DNA from: Acidovorax sp. FHTAMBA
GTDB lineage: Bacteria > Pseudomonadota > Gammaproteobacteria > Burkholderiales > Burkholderiaceae_C
Assembly (NCBI RefSeq): GCF_038958875.1
Contig: NZ_CP152407.1
Coordinates: forward strand, 3,789,501-3,853,500
DNA: 64,000 bases
Direction: 5' to 3'
Both the position numbers and the translations under genes were made by a program. Each line of letters starts with the position of its first letter. Positions within the stretch are counted from its first letter, which is position 1. Positions 1 to 8,195 of the stretch are shown here, one piece after another. The notes below the pieces were generated by a model. That model was not told the origin of the DNA and searched no databases. It worked only from the letters and a program-made list of their open reading frames with translations.

Positions 1-203
1 CGCTGGTGACGGGGGAGCCATTCATCCGGTTCTATGCCGGGGCGCCGCTCAGGCTGCCCGATGGACACAACGTGGGCACGCTGTGCCTGCTGGACAGCAA
101 ACCCCGCACGCTGGACGAGATCGACCTGGCCATCCTCGGCTCGCTGCGCGATCTGGCGGTGGAAGAGCTGGTGCGCCGCGAGCCGGGAACCGCGACCCCA
201 TGA
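1..203 (+). CDS. GAF-domain protein, C-terminal end only
   Basis: This is the 3' end of a gene that begins before the window. The readable frame gives a GAF-domain ending: a strand-turn-strand with VGTLCLLD, then a helix of the type DLAILGSLRDLAVEEL, ending in ATP before TGA. GAF domains bind small ligands or sense redox state and often precede signalling outputs, but any output domain would lie upstream and cannot be seen. The stop codon overlaps the start of the next gene (ATGA), so the two are probably translated together as a signalling pair. Confidence 0.75.
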   Translation, partial: LVTGEPFIRFYAGAPLRLPDGHNVGTLCLLDSKPRTLDEIDLAILGSLRDLAVEELVRREPGTATP

Positions 204-589
204 GCGAGCGCCGCAATCAGGACATCCTGCTGGTCGAGCCCAGCTCGCTGACCGGCAGCATCATCGTGGCCACGGCCCGCCAGCTGAACCTGCCTGCAGT
301 GCGGCAGGTCAACAGTGTGCGAATGGCCCAGCAACGGCTGGCGCACCAGGATTTTGCAGCAGTGATCGTCTCCATCGACGAGCAGCAGCAGGAGGCGATT
401 GCCCTGCTGGAGCAGGTGCGCAACGATGCGCTGGCCATCAGCGCCAGCGTGCCCGTGGCGGTGATCACCGCTCAGGTCGATGCGTCCACCGCCATCAAGA
501 TGAAAGCGCTGCAGGTGCGGCGCGTGCTGATCAAGCCCTTCAAGGTGCGGGACGTGATCGCCACCATCACCCTGCTGAAAGACACCTGA
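200..589 (+). CDS. Receiver-like response regulator domain protein
   Basis: A 129-residue protein with no output domain. The N-terminal strand DILLVEPSSL, the later strand PVAVITAQ and the terminal LIKPF (the conserved Lys-Pro of receiver domains) give a CheY-like fold. The strand where the phospho-acceptor Asp is expected reads AAVIVSID, so the acceptor is either shifted or replaced and phosphorylation is uncertain. ATG 200 was chosen because it overlaps the stop of the preceding GAF gene as ATGA; a longer upstream reading would run through that gene out of frame. It is probably a single-domain partner of the GAF protein. Confidence 0.7.
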   Translation: MSERRNQDILLVEPSSLTGSIIVATARQLNLPAVRQVNSVRMAQQRLAHQDFAAVIVSIDEQQQEAIALLEQVRNDALAISASVPVAVITAQVDASTAIKMKALQVRRVLIKPFKVRDVIATITLLKDT

Positions 590-619
590 ACCGCCCCAGC
601 CCGCGGTGCAGTGCAGGTC

Positions 620-1534
620 TCAATAAATCTCCGGCACGTACATGCTGGCAGGCACGGGCTGGCGCAGGTATTCGGGGTTGCGCACGCGGTCGGGCAGCAC
701 CACGGGCAGGTGCGGCACCTCCTGGTAGGGCAGCTGCGACAACAGGTGCGCAATGCAGTTCAGGCGCGCCTTTTTCTTGTCCACCGCCTGCACCACCCAC
801 CAGGGGGCTTCGGGGATGTGGGTGCGCTCCAGCATCGTCTCTTTGGCCTTGGTGTAGGCCTCCCAGCGCACGCGGCTTTCCAGGTCCATGGGGCTCAGTT
901 TCCACTGCTTGAGCGGGTCGTGGATGCGGCCCAGAAAGCGCAGGTGCTGCTCCTCATCAGTGATGGAAAACCAGTATTTGACCAGCGTGATGCCCGAGCG
1001 CACCAGCATCTTTTCAAACTCGGGCACGGTGCGAAAGAACTCTTCGTACTCGTCGTCGGTGCAAAAACCCATCACCCGTTCGACGCCCGCGCGGTTGTAC
1101 CAGCTGCGGTCAAACAGCACCATCTCGCCGGCTGCAGGCAGGTGCGCCACATAGCGCTGGAAGTACCACTGCGTGCGCTCGCGGTCGTTGGGCGCGGGCA
1201 GCGCGGCCACACGGGCCACGCGCGGGTTCAGGCGCTGCGTGATGCGCTTGATGACGCCGCCCTTGCCCGCCGCGTCGCGCCCCTCGAACAGGATCACCAC
1301 CTTCTGGCGGCTGTGCTGCACCCAGTCCTGCAGCTTCACGAGCTCGCCCTGCAGGCGAAACAGGTCCTTGAAGTATTGCTGGCGCGCCAGCCTGTCGCCG
1401 GGTGTGGGTGCGCCGATGTCATCGACCTCGCGGTCTTCGATCTCCAGCTCCAGCTCTTCGTCGTAGCTGTCAATGAGGTCGTTGGCGATGCGCTGCATCA
1501 GGTCCTGGGTATCGAGGGTGGTGCTGTAAAACAT
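620..1534 (-). CDS. ppk2: Polyphosphate kinase 2 (PPK2 family)
   Basis: A 304-residue cytoplasmic enzyme of the PPK2 family, which transfers phosphate between polyphosphate and nucleotides. Diagnostic motifs are the Walker A loop GRDAAGKGG at about residues 85-93, the lid/Walker B motif DRSWYNRAG at about 142-150, and the following GFC. One-domain length and these motifs fit class I PPK2 (NDP to NTP direction), though substrate class cannot be settled by eye. The start at MFYSTTL was chosen because the family match begins there; an in-frame ATG lies 13 codons upstream and neither has a clear ribosome site. It is convergent with the receiver-like gene and divergent from the ParB-like gene. Confidence 0.9.
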   Translation of the reverse strand: MFYSTTLDTQDLMQRIANDLIDSYDEELELEIEDREVDDIGAPTPGDRLARQQYFKDLFRLQGELVKLQDWVQHSRQKVVILFEGRDAAGKGGVIKRITQRLNPRVARVAALPAPNDRERTQWYFQRYVAHLPAAGEMVLFDRSWYNRAGVERVMGFCTDDEYEEFFRTVPEFEKMLVRSGITLVKYWFSITDEEQHLRFLGRIHDPLKQWKLSPMDLESRVRWEAYTKAKETMLERTHIPEAPWWVVQAVDKKKARLNCIAHLLSQLPYQEVPHLPVVLPDRVRNPEYLRQPVPASMYVPEIY

Positions 1535-1730
1535 GGTGCAGTCCGAGGGACCGGAAGACGGAAACTCCGCCATGGTTGCGCGGTGCGGTGACATGCCCAT
1601 GACACCCGCGCATGCTCGTCCTGCCGCCGTCACGGGCAAACGGCCTTTTGCCTGCGCCCTGGCGCGCCGCGCTGTAAACGCCCTCTACAATCGCGCCCCT
1701 TGCCCGCCCCGCAATTGCCTTGCTTGCGCC

Positions 1731-2582
1731 ATGAACATCGTCGTCAACGAAGAACTCAAAGCCTATATCGAACCCCTGACCGCAGACGAGCACGAAGCGC
1801 TGGAACGCAGCATCCTGTCCGAGGGCTGCCGCGATGCGCTGGTGCTTTGGGGCGACGTGCTGGTGGACGGGCACAACCGGTATGGCATTTGCCAAAAACA
1901 CGGCCTGCCCTTCCAGACGGTGCAGAACCCGCGCTTTCAGTCCCTGGAGGACGTGCACCTGTGGATGATCGACCAGCACCTGGGGCGGCGCAGTGTGTCG
2001 GATTTTCAACGCGGGGTGCTGGCGCTGCGCAAACGCGAAATCATGGCCGACCGCAAGGCCCGCGCGGCCGCGCCCGCGCAAACTGAACCGGCCGCCGCAA
2101 AATCTGAAACGCCCGAGGCAGCGGCCGCCCTGCCCGCACCCGAGCCCCTGCACAGCCGCGAGGCCATTGCCCGGGCCGCACGCCTGAGCAGCAGCCAGGT
2201 GGTGCTGATTGAAAAGATCCAGAAGCAGGCAGCGCCGGAGCTGGTGGCGGCGGTGAAATCCGGCACCATCTCCATCAATGCAGCGGCGGCTGTCGCCACC
2301 CTGCCCGCGCAGGAACAGGTGGCGGCCGTCGCGGCGGGCAAGGACGAACTCAAGCTGGCGGCCAAACGCGTGCGCGAACTCAACAAGCGCAAGCCGCGCC
2401 AAGAATCAGCACACGATGAAAACGCTGCGGCCGCAGATGCCAGCGCGGGCACGGAAGCCGACGCCGATGTACTCCAGGCCCTACGGGCCCGCGTGGCAGA
2501 ACTGACGGCAGAGAACACCGAGCTGCGCCGCCAGGTGGCGCAATTGCAGGCGGCGCTGCCAGAGGGCAGCAGCCCGTTCTGA
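1731..2582 (+). CDS. ParB-like nuclease-domain protein
   Basis: A 283-residue protein whose first 100 residues resemble the ParB/Srx N-terminal fold, with the diagnostic VDGHNRYGICQ at about residues 45-55 in the position of the GERR-type nucleotide-binding box. A helical middle resembles the plasmid-partition KorB/ParB helix-turn-helix (SREAIARAARLSSSQV), followed by an Ala/Glu-rich region and a C-terminal coiled coil (ALRARVAELTAENTELRRQV). It is not the chromosomal ParB, since no parA is near. A TACAAT hexamer at 1685-1690 may be its -10. A DNA-binding or stress role is possible, but no function is assigned. Confidence 0.7.
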   Translation: MNIVVNEELKAYIEPLTADEHEALERSILSEGCRDALVLWGDVLVDGHNRYGICQKHGLPFQTVQNPRFQSLEDVHLWMIDQHLGRRSVSDFQRGVLALRKREIMADRKARAAAPAQTEPAAAKSETPEAAAALPAPEPLHSREAIARAARLSSSQVVLIEKIQKQAAPELVAAVKSGTISINAAAAVATLPAQEQVAAVAAGKDELKLAAKRVRELNKRKPRQESAHDENAAAADASAGTEADADVLQALRARVAELTAENTELRRQVAQLQAALPEGSSPF

Positions 2583-2585
2583 GGT

Positions 2586-3437
2586 TCAGCCGTTGGCGTT
2601 GCGCAGCGCGCTCAGCCGGTCGGCAATCAGGTCGATGTCGAGCCCATCCTCGGCGTGGGCCAAATAGGCCTGCAAATCGGCAATCGCTTCAAGGGTATTG
2701 CCCCGCTCGGCATGGGCCAGCCCCCGGTCGCGCCACTCGCCCCAGGCTTCGGGCAGCAGCACGATGAGACGGTCCAGCACGGCAATCAGGCGTTGCCAGT
2801 CCTGCTGCGTGCGGTGCACTTCCTTCAGGTTGCGCAGCATGCGCGCAATGATGTCGCGCGGCGTGGCGGCCTGCAGGTACAGGCCCAGTGGCACGTCGTA
2901 GTCATCCACCAGACCGTTGCGGCGCTTGTAGGGCTCCAGGCGCTCGGCCAGCTCTTCGCGGCTCAATGACTGGCCCGAGATCGGGTCGAGCACCACCTGG
3001 CCCTTGGGCAGCAGCACCTTGACCATGAAGTGCCCCGGGAACGCAATTCCCCGTGCATGCAGGCCCAGGCCCTGGGCCAGCTCCATCCACAACACGGCGA
3101 GCGAAATCGGGATGCCCCGGCGCGTGCGCAGCACGGCGTTGAGGTAGCTGTTTTCGGGGTCGTAGTAGTTGTTGATGTTGCCGGCGAAGCCCAGGTCGGC
3201 AAAGAAGAACTGGTTGAGCGTGCGCAGGCGCTGCAGCGCAGGGGCATCGGTGGGCAGGCGGCGTTTGATGCGGGCCAGCAGCTGGTCCATATCGCCCAGC
3301 AGCTGCTGCATGTCCAGCTCGGGGTATTCGTCCTGCGCCAGGCTGGCCGCCGCCTCCAGCAGCGGAAAGTGCTCGTCGCTTTGCACCAGCGATGCAAAGT
3401 ACTCCAGCGAGGTGGGCACGGAATAGCTCAGGGACAT
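2586..3437 (-). CDS. SirB1 family transglutaminase-like protein with TPR
   Basis: A 283-residue protein matching the SirB1 family: an N-terminal transglutaminase-like core with NINNYYDPENSYLNAVL, then RRGIPISLAVLWMELA and GIAFPGHFMVKV, and a C-terminal tetratricopeptide-like helical part (WGEWRDRGLAHAERGN). The cysteine of a true transglutaminase triad is not evident, so it is probably not an active transglutaminase. The start at MSLSYSV leaves a 100-base gap to murJ on the same strand, with which it may be co-transcribed. A longer reading upstream is GC-rich and unlike protein. Confidence 0.8.
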   Translation of the reverse strand: MSLSYSVPTSLEYFASLVQSDEHFPLLEAAASLAQDEYPELDMQQLLGDMDQLLARIKRRLPTDAPALQRLRTLNQFFFADLGFAGNINNYYDPENSYLNAVLRTRRGIPISLAVLWMELAQGLGLHARGIAFPGHFMVKVLLPKGQVVLDPISGQSLSREELAERLEPYKRRNGLVDDYDVPLGLYLQAATPRDIIARMLRNLKEVHRTQQDWQRLIAVLDRLIVLLPEAWGEWRDRGLAHAERGNTLEAIADLQAYLAHAEDGLDIDLIADRLSALRNANG

Positions 3438-3537
3438 GGCTGGTTTGTAAGTCTGGTCTGCGGCGGCGTCAACCCACAGATACTCTGGTTTAGCGGGGCT
3501 TTTGCGGGCTTTGCCAGGCGGTGGCGCTCCAGGCCCA

Positions 3538-5103
3538 TCAGCGCCGCAGCATCTTGCGCAGCTGGAGGCCCGCCGCCCACAGCGCGCCAAAGTACAGCAA
3601 GGCTGCCGCAGCCATCAGTGCCGCCAGCAAGCCCGCGCGCTGCAGGGACTGTGCCTTCATCCCCACCCAGTCAAAATGCTGGGAGCTCCACACCAGCAAC
3701 ACCGCCAGCAGCGCACTGGCTGCCACCACCTGCAGGGCGAACTTGCCCCAGCCCGGCAGTGGCTGGTAGCTGCCGCGCCGCAGCAGCCCCACCAGCAGCC
3801 ACAGGGCGTTGATGAGCGCGCCCAGGCCAATCGACAGGGCCAGGCCCGCGTGGGCAATCAGCGGCACCAGCGCAATATTGAGCAGCTGGGTAATGACCAG
3901 CACCACGATGGCGATCTTGACCGGCGTGCGTACATCCTGGCTGGCGTAGTAACCCGGCGCCAGCACCTTGATGGCCACGATGCCCAGCAGCCCCGCGCCA
4001 TAGCCCGACAGCGCCACGGCAATCTGCCCCACATCACTGTCTGCCAGCTTGCCGTGGTGGAACAGCGTGGCCACCAGTGGTGTGGAAAACGTGAGCAGCG
4101 CCACCGCACAGGGCACGGCCAGCAGCACCACAATGCGCAGGCCCCAGTCGAGCATGGCCGAGTACTTTTCGGCATCACCCGCGGCCTTGGCGGCCGTGAG
4201 CTGCGGGGTCAGCACCACGCCCAGGGCCACACCCAGAAGCGCGGTCGGGAACTCCATGAGCCGGTCGGCATAAAAAAGCCAGGTCACGCTGCCGGGCGTG
4301 AGGTAAGACGCAATCTGTGTGTTGATCATCAGCGAGATCTGCGCCACCCCCACCCCCAGCAGGATCGGGCCCATGAGCATCAGCACGCGCCGCACGCCGG
4401 GCTCTGCCCAGGCGGCACGGATGGCGCCCCAGGTCATGCCGATGCGCGGCACCAGCCCCAGCCGCGCCAGCGCAGGCACCTGCACGGCCAGCTGCAGCAC
4501 GCCGCCCAGCATCACGCCCCCCGCCATGGCAAAAATGGGCTCGATCCCCCGCGCCTGGAGCTGCGGTGCCCCCAGCCAGGCGGCGGCGATCATGCAGAGA
4601 TTAAGCAGCACCGGCGAGGCAGCCGGTACGGCAAAGTGCTTCCAGGTATTGAGAATGCCCGCCGACAGCGCGACCATGGACATGAATCCGATGTAGGGGA
4701 ACATGAAGCGCGTCATGAGCACGGCAGCGTCATAGGCCTCGCCACTGTGGCGCAGGCCGCTGGCCAGTGCCCAGACCAGCACGGGGGCGCCCAGCACACC
4801 AAGGATGCAGGTCAGCAACAGCACCCAGGCCAGTACGGTGGCCACGGCCGCGATGAGCTGGCGCGTGGCCTCGTCACCCTGCTGCGCCTTGGTGGTGGCC
4901 AGCACTGGCACAAAGGCCTGGCTGAAGGCCCCTTCGGCAAACAGACGGCGAAACAGGTTGGGGATGCGAAAGGCGACGTTGAAAGCATCCGTCAGGGCAT
5001 TGGCCCCGAACAGGGTGGCCATCAAGAGGTCGCGCACCAGGCCCGTCACGCGGGAGGCCAGGGTCAGCAGGGAAACGGTAGAGGCGGCTTTGGACAGAGA
5101 CAC
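3538..5103 (-). CDS. murJ: Lipid II flippase MurJ
   Basis: A 521-residue polytopic inner-membrane protein of the MviN/MurJ family, which flips the peptidoglycan precursor lipid II to the periplasmic face. The family N-terminus is clear: SLSKAASTVSLLTLASRV, then RDLLMATLFGA, TDAFNVAFRIPNLFRRLFAEG and FSQAFVP, followed by about 14 membrane segments. The start is GTG at 5103, where the family match begins; the ORF continues upstream for 59 codons of unlikely sequence that crosses a repeat. It is divergent from rpsT, an arrangement common in this group. Confidence 0.93.
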   Translation of the reverse strand: MSLSKAASTVSLLTLASRVTGLVRDLLMATLFGANALTDAFNVAFRIPNLFRRLFAEGAFSQAFVPVLATTKAQQGDEATRQLIAAVATVLAWVLLLTCILGVLGAPVLVWALASGLRHSGEAYDAAVLMTRFMFPYIGFMSMVALSAGILNTWKHFAVPAASPVLLNLCMIAAAWLGAPQLQARGIEPIFAMAGGVMLGGVLQLAVQVPALARLGLVPRIGMTWGAIRAAWAEPGVRRVLMLMGPILLGVGVAQISLMINTQIASYLTPGSVTWLFYADRLMEFPTALLGVALGVVLTPQLTAAKAAGDAEKYSAMLDWGLRIVVLLAVPCAVALLTFSTPLVATLFHHGKLADSDVGQIAVALSGYGAGLLGIVAIKVLAPGYYASQDVRTPVKIAIVVLVITQLLNIALVPLIAHAGLALSIGLGALINALWLLVGLLRRGSYQPLPGWGKFALQVVAASALLAVLLVWSSQHFDWVGMKAQSLQRAGLLAALMAAAALLYFGALWAAGLQLRKMLRR

Positions 5104-5118
5104 CGCCGGGAGTGTATT

Positions 5119-5185
5119 CCCCCTGAGCCGCTTCGCGTCTTCCCCCAGAGGGGGACGCACCCGGTGGCCTGGCAGAGCCAGTTCC
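5119..5185. repeat. Repeat family F2, copy a
   Basis: A GC-rich element that reads CCCCCTGAGCCGCTTCGCG, then CTTCCCCC-AGA-GGGGGACG. It shares this arrangement with 33207-33303 and 44520-44637. Here it lies just upstream of the murJ GTG and before the rpsT promoter. Confidence 0.7.
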
Positions 5186-5230
5186 ACGGGTGCGCTGGCG
5201 ATGGGGCTGCGCCAGTTTCGGGGGTTGGGA

Positions 5231-5259
5231 TTGGATGCGGAAACCCGCTGGGCTATAAT
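5231..5259 (+). promoter_or_regulatory. Probable sigma-70 promoter of rpsT
   Basis: TTGGAT at 5231-5236 and a perfect TATAAT at 5254-5259 are 17 bases apart, 45 bases before the rpsT start codon. The fit to the sigma-70 consensus is seen directly; activity is inferred. Confidence 0.75.
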
Positions 5260-5304
5260 CGCTGGCTTTGCTGGCATCATCCACAGACCTCAAGGAACTC
5301 AACA

Positions 5305-5607
5305 ATGGCATCCGCTAAACCCAAGAAGAAGAACCCGCGCCTGGCGTCGGGCCGCAAGCGCGTCCGTCAGGACATCAAGCTCAACGCTGCGAACACCTCG
5401 CTGCGCTCCAAATACCGTACCGCTGTCAAGAACGTCGAAAAGGCGGTTCTGGCTGGCGACAAGACCAAGGCGACCGAACTGTTCGCCAAGATGCAAGCCG
5501 TGGTGGACACCGTGGCTGACAAGGGCATCTTCCACAAGAACAAGGCAGCTCGTGACAAGAGCCGTCTGTCTGCCAAGGTGAAAGCCCTGGCTCTGGCAGC
5601 CGCCTGA
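5305..5607 (+). CDS. rpsT: 30S ribosomal protein S20
   Basis: A 100-residue basic protein that binds 16S rRNA in the small subunit. The N-terminus MASAKPKKKNPRLASGRKR and the middle helix with KYRTAVKNVEKAV followed by KGIFHKNKAARDKSRLSAKV are typical S20. The ATG is preceded by AAGGA, a good ribosome site, and the gene sits between a consensus promoter and a strong intrinsic terminator, so it is monocistronic. Upstream in-frame codons run far back through the antisense of murJ and are not part of the protein. Confidence 0.97.
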   Translation: MASAKPKKKNPRLASGRKRVRQDIKLNAANTSLRSKYRTAVKNVEKAVLAGDKTKATELFAKMQAVVDTVADKGIFHKNKAARDKSRLSAKVKALALAAA

Positions 5608-5705
5608 CCCACCTCTCCGCCTGCTCCGGCAGGCAAACAGCCCGAACGGCATGTGCCGTTCGCCGTTTGTAACGGGTGCGCTGCCAGCAAAAAAAGAACG
5701 ACAAG

Positions 5706-5726
5706 ACCGCCTTCGGGCGGTTTTTT
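5706..5726 (+). terminator. Intrinsic terminator of rpsT
   Basis: ACCGCC-TTCG-GGCGGT hairpin with a stable TTCG tetraloop, directly followed by a T run, 100 bases after the rpsT stop. Confidence 0.9.
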
Positions 5727-5791
5727 CGTTTCAGCGGTCCATCACAGCGCCCACGCTACATTGCGGGTGCATCACTTCCGACCCCCTGCCC

Positions 5792-6328
5792 ATGATCCTG
5801 CGTCAGAAGTCCGCACTGGACGGCTTCACCTGCGAGTTTCTGGATGACGCCCGCAGCCAGGTGCGGGGTGGGTTCAGCTACGCGTGGTTTTCGCAGGCCA
5901 AAAATGCCCGATTGCGCGTCTACAGCGCCGAAGATGCTGCCAAAGGCGACATTCAGATGCACCTGAACGGCAGCGCCTGGAGGGTGCGGCACCTGTATCT
6001 GAGCCGCGGGCACCTCAGCAACATCCGCTACACACTCGAAACAGCCGACGAGACAGTCCACGCGCAGGTGGATGTGTTGGGCAAAAGCGCGGGGCAACGG
6101 TTGCCGCGCATCCTGATGACGCAGCCCATGCAGGCCGAGGTCGGTACCTCCTCGGGCTGGATCAAAAGGAACTTCCCGGTCACTGAAAGCGTCACGCGAA
6201 TGCCCCTGGGCTGCATCCGCGAGCCTTCGGCCATCACCTTCAAACGCGAATTGCTGATCGAACTGCCCGGCGTTGAGCCGCCGGTGGCCGCGTTCTTGTC
6301 GGTGGTAGCGCTCATCGTGCGCTACTGA
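5792..6328 (+). CDS. Hypothetical protein, LURP-one/tubby-like fold possible
   Basis: A 178-residue soluble protein with no signal peptide. It is rich in short beta strands (YAWFSQAKNARLRVYSA, WRVRHLYLS, ISPEC-free loops) with no catalytic motif. Sequence style resembles beta-barrel scramblase/LURP-one-like proteins, but I cannot make a firm family match. ATG 5792 follows the rpsT terminator and a short gap, so it is transcribed separately. It is convergent with the DUF3579 gene. Confidence 0.55.
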   Translation: MILRQKSALDGFTCEFLDDARSQVRGGFSYAWFSQAKNARLRVYSAEDAAKGDIQMHLNGSAWRVRHLYLSRGHLSNIRYTLETADETVHAQVDVLGKSAGQRLPRILMTQPMQAEVGTSSGWIKRNFPVTESVTRMPLGCIREPSAITFKRELLIELPGVEPPVAAFLSVVALIVRY

Positions 6329-6384
6329 GCAGCGCGGCCTGTAGCCCCCGGCAACGCAGGCCCCAAGCCTGCTGCGGCGCGGTA

Positions 6385-6711
6385 TCAGGGCTTTGGAAGC
6401 GGGGGGGTGTCCGGCAGCAGGCAGGCCTCGGCCACCTGCAGGTTGTTGTCCCGGGCAAAGTTCAACACAAAATCCCAGGCCATGGGCTCGTGGTCGCGCA
6501 GATCGCGGTTCACCACCACACACTTGACCCCATTGAGCGTGGTGGGAATGCACCAGGGCGAATAGCTCAGATGGCTGCCAGGCCTTGCCCCGCCCGGCCG
6601 GAAGCTGCTCATCACCCCGGCCAGCCGCTCGGCCCAGTCGCTGGGGCGAAAGGTTTTCCCGTCGTGGGTGATGCCCTGGATGAAGACTTCTTTGGAGGTG
6701 GGGGAAACCAT
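6385..6711 (-). CDS. DUF3579 family protein
   Basis: A 108-residue protein with the DUF3579 signature EVFIQGITHDGKTFRPSDWA followed by ERLAGVMS and later CVVVNRDLRDHEPMAWDFV. The family is small, largely betaproteobacterial and of unknown function. The start at MVSPTSKEV was preferred to an upstream codon because homologous sequence begins there. It is divergent from argD, and to my knowledge it commonly sits next to arginine genes, which hints at co-conservation but not at a role. Confidence 0.8.
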   Translation of the reverse strand: MVSPTSKEVFIQGITHDGKTFRPSDWAERLAGVMSSFRPGGARPGSHLSYSPWCIPTTLNGVKCVVVNRDLRDHEPMAWDFVLNFARDNNLQVAEACLLPDTPPLPKP

Positions 6712-6973
6712 CGGGGATTGGAGTGGTAACAAGAACGTGCAGCCACGTTCTCAAAGCGCCAGACACAGGATCGCTGCATGCTGCACCGCAGCGCAACATT
6801 CTAACTCTTATATAAGAGCTGGCTCCCTAATCCCTTCAGCGGGCTGCACAACCACCGCGCGATGGGATTAGCGCCCGCATTGCAGTGATGCGCAATCGTC
6901 AACAGCCCCTTCCCTTGCGCCCCCTAGAATCGTGCTTCGCTTTTTTGCCACCGTACCGTCTGGAGATTTCCGA

Positions 6974-8170
6974 ATGACCGCTTCCATCCCGGCAGCTTCG
7001 CCCCACGTGATGAACACCTATGGTCGCGTACCCATTGCGCTGGCCCGTGGGCAAGGCTGCCGCGTGTGGGATGTGAACGGCAAGGAATACCTGGACGGCC
7101 TGGGTGGCATCGCCGTGAACACGCTGGGGCACAACCACGCCAAGCTGGTGCCTGCACTGCAGGACCAGATCACCAAGCTCATCCACACCTCCAACTACTA
7201 CCACGTGCCCCTGCAAGAGCAACTGGCCGCCAAGCTGGTGCAGCTGTCGGGCATGACCAACGTGTTCTTCTGCAACTCGGGCCTGGAGGCCAACGAGGCT
7301 GCGCTCAAGATCGCACGCAAGTTTGGCGTGGACAAGGGCATCGCCAAGCCGGAGATCGTGGTGTACGAACGCGCCTTCCACGGCCGCTCGATTGCCACCA
7401 TGTCCGCCACGGGCAACCCCAAGATCCACAGCGGCTTCGGCCCCTTGGTCGAAGGCTTCATTCGCGTGCCGATGAATGATATCGACGCCATCAAAAAAGC
7501 CACCGAAGGCAACCCCAACGTGGTGGCCGTGTTCTTTGAAACCATCCAGGGCGAAGGCGGCATCAACCCGATGCGTGCGGAATACCTGCAGCAGCTGCGC
7601 AAGCTGTGCGACGAGCGCGACTGGCTGATGATGATCGACGAAGTGCAGTGCGGCGTGGGCCGCACCGGCAAGTGGTTTGCCCACCAGTGGGCCGGCATCG
7701 TGCCCGACGTCATGCCCCTGGCCAAAGGCCTGGGCTCGGGCGTGCCGATTGGCGCAGTGGTGGCGGGCCCCAAGGCGGCCAACGTGCTGCAGCCGGGCAA
7801 CCACGGCACCACCTTTGGCGGCAACCCGCTGGCCATGCGATCCGGTGTGGAAACCATCCGCATCATGGAAGAAGACGGCCTGCTGCAAAACGCCGCCCAG
7901 GTGGGCGACCACCTGCGGGCAGCGCTGCAGCGCGAGCTGGGCAGCCTGCCCGGCGTGAAGGAGATTCGCGGCCAGGGCCTGATGCTGGGCATCGAACTGA
8001 ACAAACCCTGTGGCGCGCTGATTGGCCGTGCGGCCGAGGCAGGCCTGCTGCTGTCGGTCACGGCCGACACCGTGATCCGCCTGGTTCCCCCGCTGATCCT
8101 GACCACCGCCGAGGCCGACGAGATCGTGGCCAAGCTGACCCCGCTGGTCAAAGCCATCCTGGCCGAGTAA
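6974..8170 (+). CDS. argD: Acetylornithine aminotransferase
   Basis: A 398-residue class III PLP aminotransferase that makes N-acetylornithine in arginine biosynthesis and may also act on succinyl-diaminopimelate. Seen are NVFFCNSGLEANEAALKIAR (PLP phosphate contact), MIDEVQCGVGRTGKW (the PLP ring Asp), and the Schiff-base lysine K251 in PLAKGLGSGVPIGAV, then FGGNPLA. The ATG has a TGGAGA ribosome site about ten bases upstream. It is followed by argF after 25 bases, forming an argD-argF operon. Confidence 0.92.
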   Translation: MTASIPAASPHVMNTYGRVPIALARGQGCRVWDVNGKEYLDGLGGIAVNTLGHNHAKLVPALQDQITKLIHTSNYYHVPLQEQLAAKLVQLSGMTNVFFCNSGLEANEAALKIARKFGVDKGIAKPEIVVYERAFHGRSIATMSATGNPKIHSGFGPLVEGFIRVPMNDIDAIKKATEGNPNVVAVFFETIQGEGGINPMRAEYLQQLRKLCDERDWLMMIDEVQCGVGRTGKWFAHQWAGIVPDVMPLAKGLGSGVPIGAVVAGPKAANVLQPGNHGTTFGGNPLAMRSGVETIRIMEEDGLLQNAAQVGDHLRAALQRELGSLPGVKEIRGQGLMLGIELNKPCGALIGRAAEAGLLLSVTADTVIRLVPPLILTTAEADEIVAKLTPLVKAILAE

Positions 8171-8195
8171 CCGGCCGGCACCGAGACACACGCCC

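Noticed and set aside
3502..5304. Long + frame that runs into rpsT
   Set aside because: It is the antisense of murJ in phase with rpsT. S20 starts at 5305 with its own ribosome site and promoter.
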